64,000 nucleotides of DNA from Rufibacter sp. DG15C (GCF_001577755.1 NZ_CP010776.1:620001-684000); one strand, 5' to 3'. Shown: positions 10,818 to 19,739, numbered from the stretch's first letter. The notes: a model not told the origin generated them from the sequence alone. Made by a program: numbers and translations.

Positions 10818-12920
10818 CAAAAATTAAAATATCTGACCCTGTGCCTGAGCCTCTTATGGAGCTTGGGTGCAAAGGCGCAGAATACCACTTTCAATGAGCT
10901 TGTCTGGAGCGATGAGTTTGAGGGAGAAGGTGCCGTTAACCCCGCTTGGTGGAGCTACGACCTTGGCACCGGAGACAACGGCTGGGGAAACCGCGAGCTG
11001 CAGTCTTATACCAACCAACTGGCCAATGTGCGCCAGTCAGGGGGCAAGCTGGTGATTGAAGCCATCAAGCAGAACGGCAACTGGACCTCAGGACGCGTTA
11101 AGACTCAGGGCAAATTCAAGTTTACCTATGGCCGCGTGGAATGGAAAGCCAAACTAGCCCCGGGCGTAGGTACTTGGCCTGCCCTCTGGATGTTAGGCGA
11201 GGCCGTGACCACCAAAGGCTGGCCTGCCTGCGGCGAGATTGACGTGATGGAGTACATAGACCGCTTGCCCGGCAAGGTGCAGGCCGCCTTGCACACGCCG
11301 TCCAGTTTTGGCAACACTCAGAACATAGGCTCTACGCAAATCCCAGACGCTACCACTACCTATCATATCTACGCCGCTGAATGGTCCCCAACTGAGATTA
11401 AGTTTTTCGTGGACAACACCCTGTATTATACCTATGCACCGGCGGTGAGAGATGCCAGAACCTGGCCGTTCACTGAGGACCAGTTCCTGATCATGAACAT
11501 TGCCGTGGGCGGTAACATGGGCAGTGAACCAAGCTTGGAAACCAACGGCCAGAAGAACGGCGTGGACCCCAATCTTACCAGCACCCGCATGGAGATTGAG
11601 TATGTACGGGTCTACCAAACCTTCAAAGAACTTGCCCTAACGGGTCCAACTTTGGTGAAGCCATCGGCGCAGAACGTCACCTACAAGGCTAGTCAGCTAG
11701 CCAACGCCACTTATGTTTGGACGCTGCCCGAAGGCGCTACCATCGTTAGCGGACAGAACACGTCAGAGGTGGTGATTAACTGGGGCCGGAAAGCAGGAAC
11801 GGTTCAGGTGCAAATGCAGCACAACGGCCAGACCTATACCAAGACCCTGGAGGTAAAGACGAAGCTGGTGCCCTCGGGGAGTTCCTTCCTGATTGAAGGT
11901 TTCTCTCCCATTCCCTCGTCTTTGTTAAAAACGTCTGGGGGAACGTTCCAGTTAAGCCAGGCCATAGACGCCCTCCGGATTAATTACACCATCACTACTC
12001 CCAACAACCTGCCAGCGGTGGTGTATGAACTAGAATCCCCGCTGGACATGACCGACTATCCGGTGCTGGCGGCCTCCATCAAGACGCTCAACAAAAGCAA
12101 GGCTGTTTCTTTACGCATAGACCTACTAGATGCCACCGGTAAAATTACCGGTGGCAATCAAGTTTTTACGCTATCTCCCATCATTGATGACGGCGAATAC
12201 TATACCTACCATTTCAACTATGCCAGTGCCTTTGGCACCGGTACTGGGCAGGTAGATCCTGCCACCATTAGCAAAATCAGAGTTCTGATTAATTATGGGT
12301 TGTTTGGCTCACCGGGACAAGACTCTTTGTGGATAGATAGTTTCAGCGTATTACCAAACTTGCCCACTACTCCTAACAGGGCTTCCCACGCCGTTGCGGC
12401 TGCGGCGGCTTCTGGCGTTACCTTGACCTGGCAAGACAATGCCTCCAATGAGCAAAATTTTAAGATTTTCAGAGGCACCCAAAGCCACGGCACCTACCAG
12501 GAGATTGGCTCTGTAGCCGCCAACACCAAAACGTTTACAGACCCGGCCGGCACCAGGGAGAGCTTTTACAAAATTCAGGCGGCCAATGCAGCGGGCATGG
12601 CTGGCTTTTCTAACATAGCATCGGTAGCTGGGGTCATCAGTGGTTTGCCTAATGATGAGGTACTGGCCCGGCAAATGCAAATCTTCCCAAATCCGGCAAA
12701 GTCCAAGTTTTCCCTTTCTTACCCTGCTGGCACCAAGATCACGTCTATTCGGCTTTTCACGTTGAATGGCCAAGAGGTTCCTGCGTTGATTTCTTTTCAG
12801 GTGGCAGGGAAACCTACCGCTGAAGTGAAACCGGCCACGCACCTCCCTGACGGCGTGTATCTGTGCCAGATCCAAACCGAGAAAGCGATGCTCTTTAAAC
12901 GGCTTCTTATCCAGAAATAA
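10815..12920 (+). CDS. Secreted GH16 endo-beta-glucanase (laminarinase type) with T9SS sorting domain
   Basis: A 701-residue multidomain hydrolase. A signal peptide (to about residue 21) precedes a GH16 domain to about 270, with GEIDVMEYID providing nucleophile Glu141, Asp143 and acid/base Glu146. WSDEFEGEG and GWGNRELQSYT are typical of laminarinase-like members. Then come a PKD-like/Ig segment (VWTLPEGATIVSGQNTSEV), a probable carbohydrate-binding module (about 355-515, ending DSLWIDSFSVLPN), an FN3-like domain and a type A C-terminal sorting domain (MQIFPNPAKSKFSLSYP, LPDGVYLCQIQT) for export by type IX secretion. It cuts beta-1,3- or mixed-linkage glucan outside the cell and feeds SusCD. 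The exact linkage is inferred. Confidence 0.9.
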   Translation: MQKLKYLTLCLSLLWSLGAKAQNTTFNELVWSDEFEGEGAVNPAWWSYDLGTGDNGWGNRELQSYTNQLANVRQSGGKLVIEAIKQNGNWTSGRVKTQGKFKFTYGRVEWKAKLAPGVGTWPALWMLGEAVTTKGWPACGEIDVMEYIDRLPGKVQAALHTPSSFGNTQNIGSTQIPDATTTYHIYAAEWSPTEIKFFVDNTLYYTYAPAVRDARTWPFTEDQFLIMNIAVGGNMGSEPSLETNGQKNGVDPNLTSTRMEIEYVRVYQTFKELALTGPTLVKPSAQNVTYKASQLANATYVWTLPEGATIVSGQNTSEVVINWGRKAGTVQVQMQHNGQTYTKTLEVKTKLVPSGSSFLIEGFSPIPSSLLKTSGGTFQLSQAIDALRINYTITTPNNLPAVVYELESPLDMTDYPVLAASIKTLNKSKAVSLRIDLLDATGKITGGNQVFTLSPIIDDGEYYTYHFNYASAFGTGTGQVDPATISKIRVLINYGLFGSPGQDSLWIDSFSVLPNLPTTPNRASHAVAAAAASGVTLTWQDNASNEQNFKIFRGTQSHGTYQEIGSVAANTKTFTDPAGTRESFYKIQAANAAGMAGFSNIASVAGVISGLPNDEVLARQMQIFPNPAKSKFSLSYPAGTKITSIRLFTLNGQEVPALISFQVAGKPTAEVKPATHLPDGVYLCQIQTEKAMLFKRLLIQK

Positions 12921-12931
12921 CTCCTACCCCT

Positions 12932-12976
12932 CCCTGTTTATGACCTTTTCTGGCTACTCTAAGCCAGAGAACAGGG
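12932..12976 (+). repeat. Nested inverted repeat between GH16 and GH3 genes
   Basis: CCCTGTT (12932-12938) pairs with AACAGGG (12970-12976), and inside it CTGGCT (12950-12955) pairs with AGCCAG (12962-12967). There is no T tract, so it is not a clear terminator. It may be a stabilising or attenuating hairpin, or a decayed relative of the dispersed palindrome. Confidence 0.35.
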
Positions 12977-13011
12977 ATGGTACAACCTTTCATTGACCAA
13001 ATTTCCATCTC

Positions 13012-15279
13012 ATGAAAAGATTTTCCGCATCGTGCCTGCTCCTTTTCCTTACCATCTTTTCCTTTACTTCCTTCACGCCAGCCCCCCAGAAAGCGCCCAT
13101 TGAAAAGCGCATTGAAGACCTGCTGGCTAAAATGACCCTGGAAGAAAAAGTAGGCCAGCTCAATTTTGTAGTAGGCGAGCTCTTCAACACCGGCCCCACC
13201 GTTCGCACCACCGAGTCCAACAAGTTTGACGAGGCCATCAAGAAAGGCCAGATCACGGGCATGTTCAACATCCACGGTGCCGCCTACATAGGCAAGCTGC
13301 AGCGCCTGGCGGTGAAAGAGTCAAGATTAGGTATTCCATTGTTGATTGGCGCCGACATCATCCATGGCTTTAAAACCGTGTTCCCTATTCCCCTAGGCGA
13401 ATCTGCCAGCTGGGACTTGGCCGCTATTGAGAACGGGGCTAGAGTGGCCGCGATTGAATCCACGGCCGGGGGCATCAACCTGACTTTTGCACCCATGGTG
13501 GATATTACGCGTGACTCCCGCTGGGGCCGCACCGCCGAGGGCGCTGGCGAAGACCCGTACCTGGGTTCTTTGATTGCCGCCGCCCGCGTGAAAGGCTTTC
13601 AGGGCAAGGATCTGGCTGACCCGCGCACCATGGCCGCCTGCGTCAAGCACTTCGTGGCTTACGGTGCCGCCGAAGCCGGACGCGACTACAACACCACTGA
13701 CATGTCTGAGTATGTTTTGCGCGACGTGTACTTGCCTCCTTTTAAGGCCGCTTTGGACGCTGGTTCCGCTACCATCATGTCGGCGTTTAATGAGTTGAAC
13801 GGGGTGCCTGCCACGGGTAATATGTTCACCATGGACCAGATCCTGAGAAAAGAATGGGGCTTTAAAGGTGCAGTCATCTCTGACTGGCAGAACATAACTG
13901 AGATGGTCAACCACGGCTATTCCAAAGACCACGCCCAAGCCGCTGAGCAAGCCTTGAGAGCCGGCACCGACGTAGACATGATGGGCGAAGCCTATCTGAA
14001 ATACGTCCCTGAATTAGTGAGAAGCGGCAAGCTGGACCAGAAGATTCTGGATGAGTCGGTGCGCCGGGTGCTTTGGCTTAAGTTCAAGTTGGGCTTGTTT
14101 GACAACCCCTACCTGTACTCAGACGTGAAGCGCGAAAAGAAAGAGATACGGTCTAAAGAAAACCTGGCCGCGGCCTTTGACATGGCCCGCAAGTCTATGG
14201 TCTTGTTAAAAAACCAAGGCAACGTTCTGCCTTTGACGGTCAGCATTAAAAGGATAGCCGTGATTGGACCACTAGGCAACAACAAAGCAGACATGAACGG
14301 CACCTGGTCCTTCTTCGGGGAGGAGCAGCACGCGGTAAGCTTCCTGGAGGGCATTAAGAAATACGCGAAAGGCGCTGAGGTGACTTTTGCCGAGGGCTGT
14401 GACCTGTACACCAATTCCACAGACAAATTCGCCGCCGCCGTAGCTGCCGCCCGCAACGCAGATGTGGTGATTATGGCCCTTGGCGAAAGCGCCGTCATGA
14501 ATGGTGAAGGTGCCTCTAGAGCTGACATCGGTTTGCCTGGTGTACAACTGGACTTGGTGAAAGAGATTCATAAAACCGGGAAACCAATTGTGGCGCTGGT
14601 GAGCAGTGGCCGCGCCTTGGAATTGTCTTGGCTGGACCAGAACATCCCTACCATTATGGCCACTTGGTCACTAGGGTCTGAGGCCGGCAATGCCGTGGCC
14701 AGCGTCTTGTTTGGAGAATACAACCCCGCCGGAAAGCTGCCTATCTCTTTTCCGCGCCACGTAGGCCAGATGCCTTTGTATTATAACATCAAAAACACCG
14801 GCCGCATGTATGAGGGCACCCACTCAGAGCCGGGCAGTGAGCGCGTATATCGGTCCCGCTACCGCGATGTGCCCAACACCGCCCTGTATCCCTTCGGCTT
14901 CGGCTTAAGCTACACCACCTTTGCCTATGGCCAGCCCAAGTTGAACAAGAGCAGCATTGCCGGCAATGAGAACCTGGTCTTGACCGTAGAGGTCACCAAC
15001 ACCGGCAAATACGCAGGTGAAGAGGTGGTCCAGCTCTACATTCAGGACTTGGTGGGCAGCACCGCCCGTCCTATCAAGCAACTCAAGAAGTTCCAGAAGC
15101 TGTCCTTTGCGCCCGGCGAGAAGAAGACCGTGACGTTCACCCTGAACACCACAGACCTTTCCTTCTGGCGCCAAGACATGACGTTTGGCGCTGAGCCTGG
15201 CGACTTCAAAATAATGGTAGGAGGCAACTCCAGAGACGTGCAGACCTTGCCGTTCACTTTGACCTCTACCTCCATCTAA
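13012..15279 (+). CDS. bglX: Glycoside hydrolase family 3 beta-glucosidase (BglX-like)
   Basis: A 755-residue exo-acting hydrolase, probably periplasmic, releasing glucose from imported oligosaccharides. The signal peptide (MKRFSASCLLLFLTIFSFTS) is followed by the GH3 TIM-barrel (IEDLLAKMTLEEKVGQLN; KHFVAYGAAEAGRDYNTTDM). The nucleophile Asp291 sits in the motif GAVISDWQ. Next come the (alpha/beta)6 domain (KSMVLLKNQGNVLPL, IAVIGPLGNNKADMNGTW) and a C-terminal fibronectin-III-like domain (VTNTGKYAGEEVVQLYIQD). Length and layout match E. coli BglX. It is last in the beta-glucan operon, 91 nt after the GH16 gene. Confidence 0.93.
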   Translation: MKRFSASCLLLFLTIFSFTSFTPAPQKAPIEKRIEDLLAKMTLEEKVGQLNFVVGELFNTGPTVRTTESNKFDEAIKKGQITGMFNIHGAAYIGKLQRLAVKESRLGIPLLIGADIIHGFKTVFPIPLGESASWDLAAIENGARVAAIESTAGGINLTFAPMVDITRDSRWGRTAEGAGEDPYLGSLIAAARVKGFQGKDLADPRTMAACVKHFVAYGAAEAGRDYNTTDMSEYVLRDVYLPPFKAALDAGSATIMSAFNELNGVPATGNMFTMDQILRKEWGFKGAVISDWQNITEMVNHGYSKDHAQAAEQALRAGTDVDMMGEAYLKYVPELVRSGKLDQKILDESVRRVLWLKFKLGLFDNPYLYSDVKREKKEIRSKENLAAAFDMARKSMVLLKNQGNVLPLTVSIKRIAVIGPLGNNKADMNGTWSFFGEEQHAVSFLEGIKKYAKGAEVTFAEGCDLYTNSTDKFAAAVAAARNADVVIMALGESAVMNGEGASRADIGLPGVQLDLVKEIHKTGKPIVALVSSGRALELSWLDQNIPTIMATWSLGSEAGNAVASVLFGEYNPAGKLPISFPRHVGQMPLYYNIKNTGRMYEGTHSEPGSERVYRSRYRDVPNTALYPFGFGLSYTTFAYGQPKLNKSSIAGNENLVLTVEVTNTGKYAGEEVVQLYIQDLVGSTARPIKQLKKFQKLSFAPGEKKTVTFTLNTTDLSFWRQDMTFGAEPGDFKIMVGGNSRDVQTLPFTLTSTSI

Positions 15280-15295
15280 TTTCTTTCATGTAGAG

Positions 15296-15334
15296 TCGTT
15301 TTTGGCCTAATTCCCCGAAAACAACCAAAAAACG
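15296..15334 (+). repeat. Dispersed palindromic element, copy 3
   Basis: Left arm CGTTTTTGGCC, centre TAATTCCCCGAAAACA and a mutated right arm ACCAAAAAACG. It follows the GH3 stop codon and runs straight into a terminator hairpin, in the convergent gap before the 15531-16217 gene. Confidence 0.75.
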
Positions 15335-15360
15335 CCAGCTACTTTAGCTGGCGTTTTTTT
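15331..15360 (+). terminator. Terminator of the beta-glucan utilisation operon
   Basis: ACGCCAGCTA pairs with TAGCTGGCGT across a very short loop and ends in seven T residues. It is almost the same hairpin as at 228-260. It lies about 50 nt past the GH3 stop codon and closes the PUL transcript. Confidence 0.85.
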
Positions 15361-15481
15361 ATTTAATACTTCTGTCGTGAGACCAACTTTCTGTTTACCC
15401 AATCGGTCAGTTAGCAATTTAAACTACAATATCTGGTTGCGAAGGTCAGGGGTGCTTCTTCTTTAAGGAAGTATGCAAGCG

Positions 15482-15525
15482 GCGTTTTCGGGATAATTTC
15501 TAGAAAACAGGCCAAAAACGGATTT
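15482..15525 (+). repeat. Dispersed palindromic element, copy 4
   Basis: A mutated left arm GCGTTTTCGGG faces an intact right arm AGAAAACAGGCCAAAAACGG. It is the second copy in the same convergent gap and sits just after the stop codon of the minus-strand gene at 15531. Confidence 0.7.
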
Positions 15526-15530
15526 TAAAT

Positions 15531-16217
15531 TTATAGAGCGAAAGGCGGGGCTTGGTCCGGTTTCCAGACGGTTTGGGCCAGCTCGTTCAGGGCCAGGCGG
15601 GCATTCCGGAAGCCCTCGGCCAGCTGGGTGTAGACGTCGGCCAGTTCCAGTTCATAGGCCAGTTTGTGGGTGGCGGCCTCTTTAAAGCTGGAGCGCCCTA
15701 TAGAGTCATAGAAAGACGGGTCTGGGGCCCCGCGCTGCCGGCGGCGCTCAATCCAGGCCTGGAACATTCCGGAGAGAAACAGCGCATAGTTGCCAATGTG
15801 CACCCGTATCAGAAAGGCCTCGGCGGCCGAGGCGTTGGTCAAAGCATCCAGCATGTCCACGATGTACTGGAACCGGTGCGGCAGTTTCTCATGTGGCGAG
15901 TGCATGCGCTGCGTGGAGGAGAACTGCCAGAGCAAAGAGGCAATGTAATCGGCTAGCTCACGGTCTTCAATGCCTTGGCGGCGCAGCACGGTGCGGGCCA
16001 GCACATAAAAGTACAGTTGCTGGGACACGCTTACCTGCCCGGCCTGTGAAAGCAGGGCTTTGGGCAGCGCGGCATGGTCCAGCATCTCGTCGCGGCACTC
16101 CGGGTCGCTGAGCAGTTCAACCAGGCTTATATGTTTGGCGCCCTGTTTTGACAGGATGCGGGCAATGAAATCAAAGTCTTCGGCGGTGAATTGGGCCCGG
16201 CAATTGGCTAATACCAT
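15531..16217 (-). CDS. Hypothetical protein, predicted all-helical
   Basis: I do not recognise a family for this 228-residue protein. It has no signal peptide and no clear membrane span, and its composition suggests an all-helical soluble protein rich in Ala, Leu, Gln and Arg (LYFYVLARTVLRRQGIEDRE, ELADVYTQLAEGFRNARLAL). A conserved-looking centre holds LPHRFQYIVDMLDALTNASA. The start ATG 16217 is preceded by AAGGAG in transcript orientation, an unusually good Shine-Dalgarno sequence for this phylum. The gene stands alone, bracketed by palindromic elements at 15482 and 16354. Codon use resembles its neighbours. Confidence 0.7.
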   Translation of the reverse strand: MVLANCRAQFTAEDFDFIARILSKQGAKHISLVELLSDPECRDEMLDHAALPKALLSQAGQVSVSQQLYFYVLARTVLRRQGIEDRELADYIASLLWQFSSTQRMHSPHEKLPHRFQYIVDMLDALTNASAAEAFLIRVHIGNYALFLSGMFQAWIERRRQRGAPDPSFYDSIGRSSFKEAATHKLAYELELADVYTQLAEGFRNARLALNELAQTVWKPDQAPPFAL

Positions 16218-16353
16218 GGGTCACGCTCCTTTCCAAAATAAGGTGGATTTTCTATGGGTGATTGAACTCTGAAAAGACAGGAAAGCCTTCTCAGCTTCTA
16301 ACCCTAAAACGAAGTAGCATTTTGGAATGTTGTCACCGCTTTGTCCGTGATTA

Positions 16354-16393
16354 GGCGTTTTTGGTTTGTTTCCTGGAAAACAGGCCAAAAACG
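16354..16393 (+). repeat. Dispersed palindromic element, copy 5
   Basis: Left arm GCGTTTTTGG, centre TTTGTTTCCTGGAAAACA and right arm GGCCAAAAACG. Read on the minus strand, the right arm begins CGTTTTTGGCC and supplies the T tract of the metB terminator at 16393-16429. Confidence 0.8.
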
Positions 16394-16429
16394 AAAGTCC
16401 CCGCCGGTTCTGCACCTACGGGGACTTTC
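16393..16429 (-). terminator. metB terminator sharing its T tract with a palindromic element
   Basis: GAAAGTCCCCG (16393-16403) pairs with CGGGGACTTTC (16419-16429). On the minus strand the stem is followed by GTTTTT, which is the arm of palindromic copy 5. It lies about 20 nt past the metB stop codon. Confidence 0.8.
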
Positions 16430-16450
16430 AAAAAATATCAGTTTGCCATT

Positions 16451-17590
16451 CTAGCCGATGGCCTGCTCCAAATCTGCTACAAGGTCTTCTACGTCCTCAA
16501 TGCCCACGCTCAAGCGAATGAGTGAATCTGACAGCCCGCCTTTCAAGCGCTCTACCTGCGGAATGCTGGCGTGCGTCATGGTGGCCGGGTGCCCGCAAAG
16601 GGACTCAACCCCGCCCAGAGACTCGGCTAAGGCGAAATACTTCAGTTTCTCCAGTACCTGAATGGCATCTTCCTGGCGGTCACCTTTCAACACAAAGGAA
16701 ATCATGCCGCCAAAATCACGCATCTGGTCACGGGCAATCTGGTGGTTGGGGTGGCTCTCAAAGCCTGGCCAGAACACCTTCTCCACTTTAGGGTGCTGGC
16801 GCAGGTACTCGGCAATCACTTTCCCGTTCTCACAGTGGCGCTGCATACGTATGTGCAGGGTCTTGATGCCACGCAACACCAGGAAGCAGTCCTGTGGACC
16901 AGGAGTTCCACCGCAGGCGTTCTGGAAGAAGGCCAATTGCTCAGCTAAGGCATCATCCTTCACCACAATGGCGCCCATCACCACATCTGAGTGACCGGCC
17001 ATGTATTTAGTCAAAGAGTGCATGACAATGTCAGCGCCCAAGTCAAGCGGCGTTTGCAGATATGGTGTTGAGAAGGTGTTGTCCACTACCAGCGTGAGGT
17101 TGTGCTTCTTGCTGATGGCGGCGGCACCTTTGATGTCAATGATGTTCAGGAGCGGGTTGGTGGGCGTCTCTACCCAGATCATCTTGGTGTTCTCTGTGAT
17201 GTGCTGTTCAATGCTCTGGATGTCGGCCATGGACACGAAGGTGAACTTGATGCCGTAGTTCTGGTACACCTTGGTGAAGATGCGGTAGGTGCCGCCGTAC
17301 AGGTCATTGGTAGAGATCACTTCATCGCCAGGCTTTAACAGTTTGATGATGCAGTCAGTGGCGGCCATACCAGACGCGAAGCATAAGCCATGGTTACCGT
17401 TCTCCAGCGCGGCCAGGGCATTTTGCAAGGCCGTGCGGGTGGGGTTGTGCGTGCGCGAGTACTCGTAGCCTTTGTGGTCGCCGGGCGAGCGTTGCACATA
17501 GGTAGAGGTCTGGTAAATGGGCGTCATGATGGCGCCGGTGGTAGGGTCTGGCTCTACCCCTGCGTGTATGGTTTTGGTTCCGAATTTCAT
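16451..17590 (-). CDS. metB: Cystathionine gamma-synthase / gamma-lyase family PLP enzyme
   Basis: A 379-residue PLP enzyme of the Cys/Met metabolism family, most likely joining an activated homoserine with cysteine to give cystathionine. The start MKFGTKTIHAGVEPD is typical. YEYSRTHNPTR holds the neighbouring-subunit phosphate-binding Tyr and Arg, LCFASGMAA binds PLP, and Lys195 in HSLTKYMAGHSD is the Schiff-base lysine. The C-terminus has SLGGVESLCGHPATMTH and IRLSVGIEDVEDL. Synthase and lyase are hard to separate by sequence alone. It is monocistronic, with its own terminator. A second family member is at 59117-60244, and cysE-cysK is at 39.8-41.6 kb. Confidence 0.88.
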   Translation of the reverse strand: MKFGTKTIHAGVEPDPTTGAIMTPIYQTSTYVQRSPGDHKGYEYSRTHNPTRTALQNALAALENGNHGLCFASGMAATDCIIKLLKPGDEVISTNDLYGGTYRIFTKVYQNYGIKFTFVSMADIQSIEQHITENTKMIWVETPTNPLLNIIDIKGAAAISKKHNLTLVVDNTFSTPYLQTPLDLGADIVMHSLTKYMAGHSDVVMGAIVVKDDALAEQLAFFQNACGGTPGPQDCFLVLRGIKTLHIRMQRHCENGKVIAEYLRQHPKVEKVFWPGFESHPNHQIARDQMRDFGGMISFVLKGDRQEDAIQVLEKLKYFALAESLGGVESLCGHPATMTHASIPQVERLKGGLSDSLIRLSVGIEDVEDLVADLEQAIG

Positions 17591-17722
17591 AGAGTCTTAT
17601 ACGGTAGTACAGGTGCAAGTTAGAGAAATTGACTTCAAGTTGCCAACCCCACCCTATTCAGCCATTCTATCCGTTTTACCGTAGTTCTGGTAAATTACCC
17701 GATATTGGGGATCCCGACGCCT

Positions 17723-18484
17723 ATGTGGAAGAAACTGCTGCAACAAAATTCTGGAACGCTCCTGTACTCGCTATTATTGGTGGTGGTGCCCGTGGTGGCC
17801 AGTTCTGGACTGGCGTTCTGGCTCTATAAAAACCAGGAACTACTCCAAAACCTTTCTTTGGGTGGCATGGTCCTGTACTTTGTGGTGGTGTCCCTGACCA
17901 TGGCCTTCGCGCTCACGCCCACCACCTTTGTGGCCCTGGCGACGGGCTTTCTGTTTGGCTGGGTCTCTTTTCCGGGGGTGGTGGTTTCTTATGGGATAGC
18001 CGCCTTGATTGGCTACACTGTGGCACGGTTCATTGACCATGGCAAGATGACGGCATTTCTGCACCAGTTCCCCAAAGCCGAAGGCGTGATTAATGAGCTG
18101 CGTGAGCAAAGCTGGAGTCTGATTATCCTGACCCGTATCTCGCCGGTGCTGCCCTTCGCGTTCATGACCTTTGTCTTGTCCTTGGTGCAAGTGCCTAGAA
18201 CCCGGTTTCTTTTGGCGAGCATGGCAGGCATGCTACCGCGCACCTTGTTCTTCTTTTGGGTGGGCACACAGGCGCAGGATTTGCTGGCCTTGCTGCAAGA
18301 CCCAAATGCGGGTACTAGCGGCAAGCTGTTGATGGGCGCTTTGGTGATCATCTCTTTGGGAGGTATCTATGTATTACTTAACCGCGCCATTAAAAAGGCG
18401 CTGGCCAAGAAAAACAGGCCCGTAGCTGCGTCAGGAATCGAACCAGAATCCCTTGACTTTCAGCCTAAACGAAACAATCAGTAG
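17723..18484 (+). CDS. TVP38/TMEM64 (VTT/DedA-fold) membrane protein
   Basis: A 253-residue inner-membrane protein of the VTT family, members of which are linked to lipid scrambling or undecaprenyl-phosphate handling. Hydrophobic spans occur near 14-34, 50-90, 145-200 and 220-240. The family-type re-entrant region is ILTRISPVLPFAFMTFVLSL followed by MAGMLPRTLFFFWVG. ATG 17723 (MWKKLLQQ) is chosen over TTG 17705. It reads away from metB, and tRNA-Arg follows 75 nt after the stop. The substrate is unknown. Confidence 0.85.
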   Translation: MWKKLLQQNSGTLLYSLLLVVVPVVASSGLAFWLYKNQELLQNLSLGGMVLYFVVVSLTMAFALTPTTFVALATGFLFGWVSFPGVVVSYGIAALIGYTVARFIDHGKMTAFLHQFPKAEGVINELREQSWSLIILTRISPVLPFAFMTFVLSLVQVPRTRFLLASMAGMLPRTLFFFWVGTQAQDLLALLQDPNAGTSGKLLMGALVIISLGGIYVLLNRAIKKALAKKNRPVAASGIEPESLDFQPKRNNQ

Positions 18485-18512
18485 ATTTTTCTGGAAAATC
18501 TTTGAGCAGAAC

Positions 18513-18543
18513 TTGCGTATAAAGGGGCAACCTACTACCTTTG
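18513..18543 (+). promoter_or_regulatory. Promoter of tRNA-Arg (TTG-N20-TAnnTTTG)
   Basis: TTG at 18513-18515 and TACCTTTG at 18536-18543 are separated by exactly 20 nt, the classic Bacteroidota housekeeping sigma promoter. Transcription should begin a few nucleotides before the tRNA at 18559. Confidence 0.85.
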
Positions 18544-18558
18544 CATCACTAAATAACT

Positions 18559-18632
18559 GGTCACGTAGCTCAACTGGATAGAGCATCTGACTACGAATCA
18601 GAAGGTTTGGGGTTCGACTCCCTACGCGACCA
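18559..18632 (+). tRNA. tRNA-Arg (anticodon ACG)
   Basis: A cloverleaf can be folded by eye. The acceptor GGTCACG pairs with CGCGACC with one A-C mismatch. The D stem is GCTC/GAGC, the anticodon stem is TCTGA/TCAGA with loop CTACGAA (anticodon ACG), and the T stem TGGGG/CCCTA encloses TTCGACT. It reads CGN arginine codons after A34-to-I editing. CCA is not encoded. It has its own promoter and terminator. Confidence 0.95.
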
Positions 18633-18643
18633 CAGTTATCTTC

Positions 18644-18679
18644 AAAAGCCCTTTAGAGAAATCTGAAGGGCTTTTTTGT
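18644..18679 (+). terminator. tRNA-Arg terminator
   Basis: AAAAGCCCTT pairs with AAGGGCTTTT around a 12-nt loop and runs into a TTTTTTG tract, beginning 12 nt after the tRNA 3' end. Confidence 0.85.
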
Positions 18680-18801
18680 TTAGGCTTTTATTAAAAAAAG
18701 CTCCTGCCCGCTCAAGTAATAAAGCTCCAAAGCACCCTTCCTCTTTTAAAACTCTTTATATTTATTCCAGAGCCGCACCCAAATCCCAAGTAATCTACTC
18801 T

Positions 18802-19455
18802 ATGCCAGGAGGTAATCAGCTAGTGGAGCATGAATCCCTAGAAATTGACAGAGAAAATATATTAGTGAGCATCTGGCTGTCGCCAACAGACACGCTACAG
18901 TATATTCTACGCTACTGTCCTCACCAGCATTTAACAATTCTCTTCATTCTTGGCGGTATAGTCAGGGCAATTGACAGAGCTTCAGCGCAAAATGCGGGGG
19001 ACCGCCTTCCCACGTATGCCGTTATTTTGTTTTCGGTGGCTGGGGGCGCTTTGTTTGGCTGGATGTTTTATTATCTATATGCTTGGGCTTTGCGCGTGAC
19101 AGGTGGCTGGCTAGGCGGGAAAGCGAAACTATACGAATTCAGAACCGTGCTGGCATGGTCGCTTGTCCCCTCTATCGCCTCTCTTTTCCTATTACTACCT
19201 GAGATACTCATTTTTGAGGATGACGTATTTAAGAGCTCATCCTCAGAAGCATCAACGTTTCATAGCACTATGTGGATTGTCTTCGGGGCAATGCAACTCA
19301 CCTTGAACATATGGACGTTTGTCATCTTGGTGAATGGAATTTCCATCATTCAGAATTTCTCTTCTGCCAGGGCTACCTTCAATGCCATATTGCCTGGGTT
19401 GGTGTTGTTTGTTCCCTTTTTGTTAAGCCTAATCTTCAGCTACCTGCTGCAATAG
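18802..19455 (+). CDS. Yip1-family multi-pass membrane protein
   Basis: A 217-residue membrane protein resembling the bacterial Yip1/DUF1282 group. A soluble N-terminus (MPGGNQLVEHESLEI) includes WLSPTDTLQYILRYCP, the segment that precedes the membrane part in this family. About five hydrophobic spans follow (LTILFILGGIVRAI, AVILFSVAGGALFGWMFYYL, TVLAWSLVPSIASLFLLLP, IVFGAMQLTLNIWTFVILV, AILPGLVLFVPFLLSLIF). The motif WTFVILVNGISIIQNFSS is family-like. The frame is open back to 18676, next to the tRNA terminator; ATG 18802 gives the natural start. Function unknown. The stop codon lies in a hairpin loop. Confidence 0.75.
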   Translation: MPGGNQLVEHESLEIDRENILVSIWLSPTDTLQYILRYCPHQHLTILFILGGIVRAIDRASAQNAGDRLPTYAVILFSVAGGALFGWMFYYLYAWALRVTGGWLGGKAKLYEFRTVLAWSLVPSIASLFLLLPEILIFEDDVFKSSSSEASTFHSTMWIVFGAMQLTLNIWTFVILVNGISIIQNFSSARATFNAILPGLVLFVPFLLSLIFSYLLQ

Positions 19456-19463
19456 CAGGTAGC
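19439..19463 (+). terminator. Hairpin over the stop codon of the Yip1 gene
   Basis: GCTACCTGCT (19439-19448) pairs perfectly with AGCAGGTAGC (19454-19463); the TAG stop at 19453-19455 straddles the loop and stem. Only a weak pyrimidine stretch follows, so termination here is uncertain. It may stabilise the mRNA end. Confidence 0.45.
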
Positions 19464-19480
19464 CTTCCAACATTGCTTCT

Positions 19481-19517
19481 ATTTTTGGCCCGTTTTATGG
19501 GAAACTGGCCAAAAACA
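19481..19517 (-). repeat. Dispersed palindromic element, copy 6 (probably reversed)
   Basis: ATTTTTGGCC and GGCCAAAAAC flank the centre CGTTTTATGGGAAACT. The AAA-rich side of the centre is on the opposite side from most copies, so this copy reads better in reverse. It is intergenic, after the Yip1 gene. Confidence 0.7.
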
Positions 19518-19698
19518 GCAATTGAAACAGTCAAAGAATCAACTGCCTTCCTCTTTCCAATTCATCTATAAATTCAGAGGCATACAGGAGTCTCTATACA
19601 TCCACAATAGTACAAAGCTTAAGTTGATATAGTTATATTTATTTTTATATAAACAATTAATTATCAAGCATATTACTAATACCCAAACTATTTTATGC

Positions 19699-19706
19699 TA
19701 TTTTTG
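19699..19706 (+). promoter_or_regulatory. Putative -7 box upstream of the 19740 gene
   Basis: TATTTTTG matches the Bacteroidota TAnnTTTG box and lies 33 nt before ATG 19740, in a very AT-rich stretch. No TTG stands at the ideal distance, so the -33 element is weak or absent. Confidence 0.5.
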
Positions 19707-19739
19707 TGGATATTTTTTACAGCTACAGAAATCCTTATC

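Noticed and set aside
13393-13950. Open frame of about 185 codons antisense to the GH3 gene
   Set aside because: It lies wholly opposite a well-supported gene and has no family resemblance; such frames arise from the codon bias of the sense gene.
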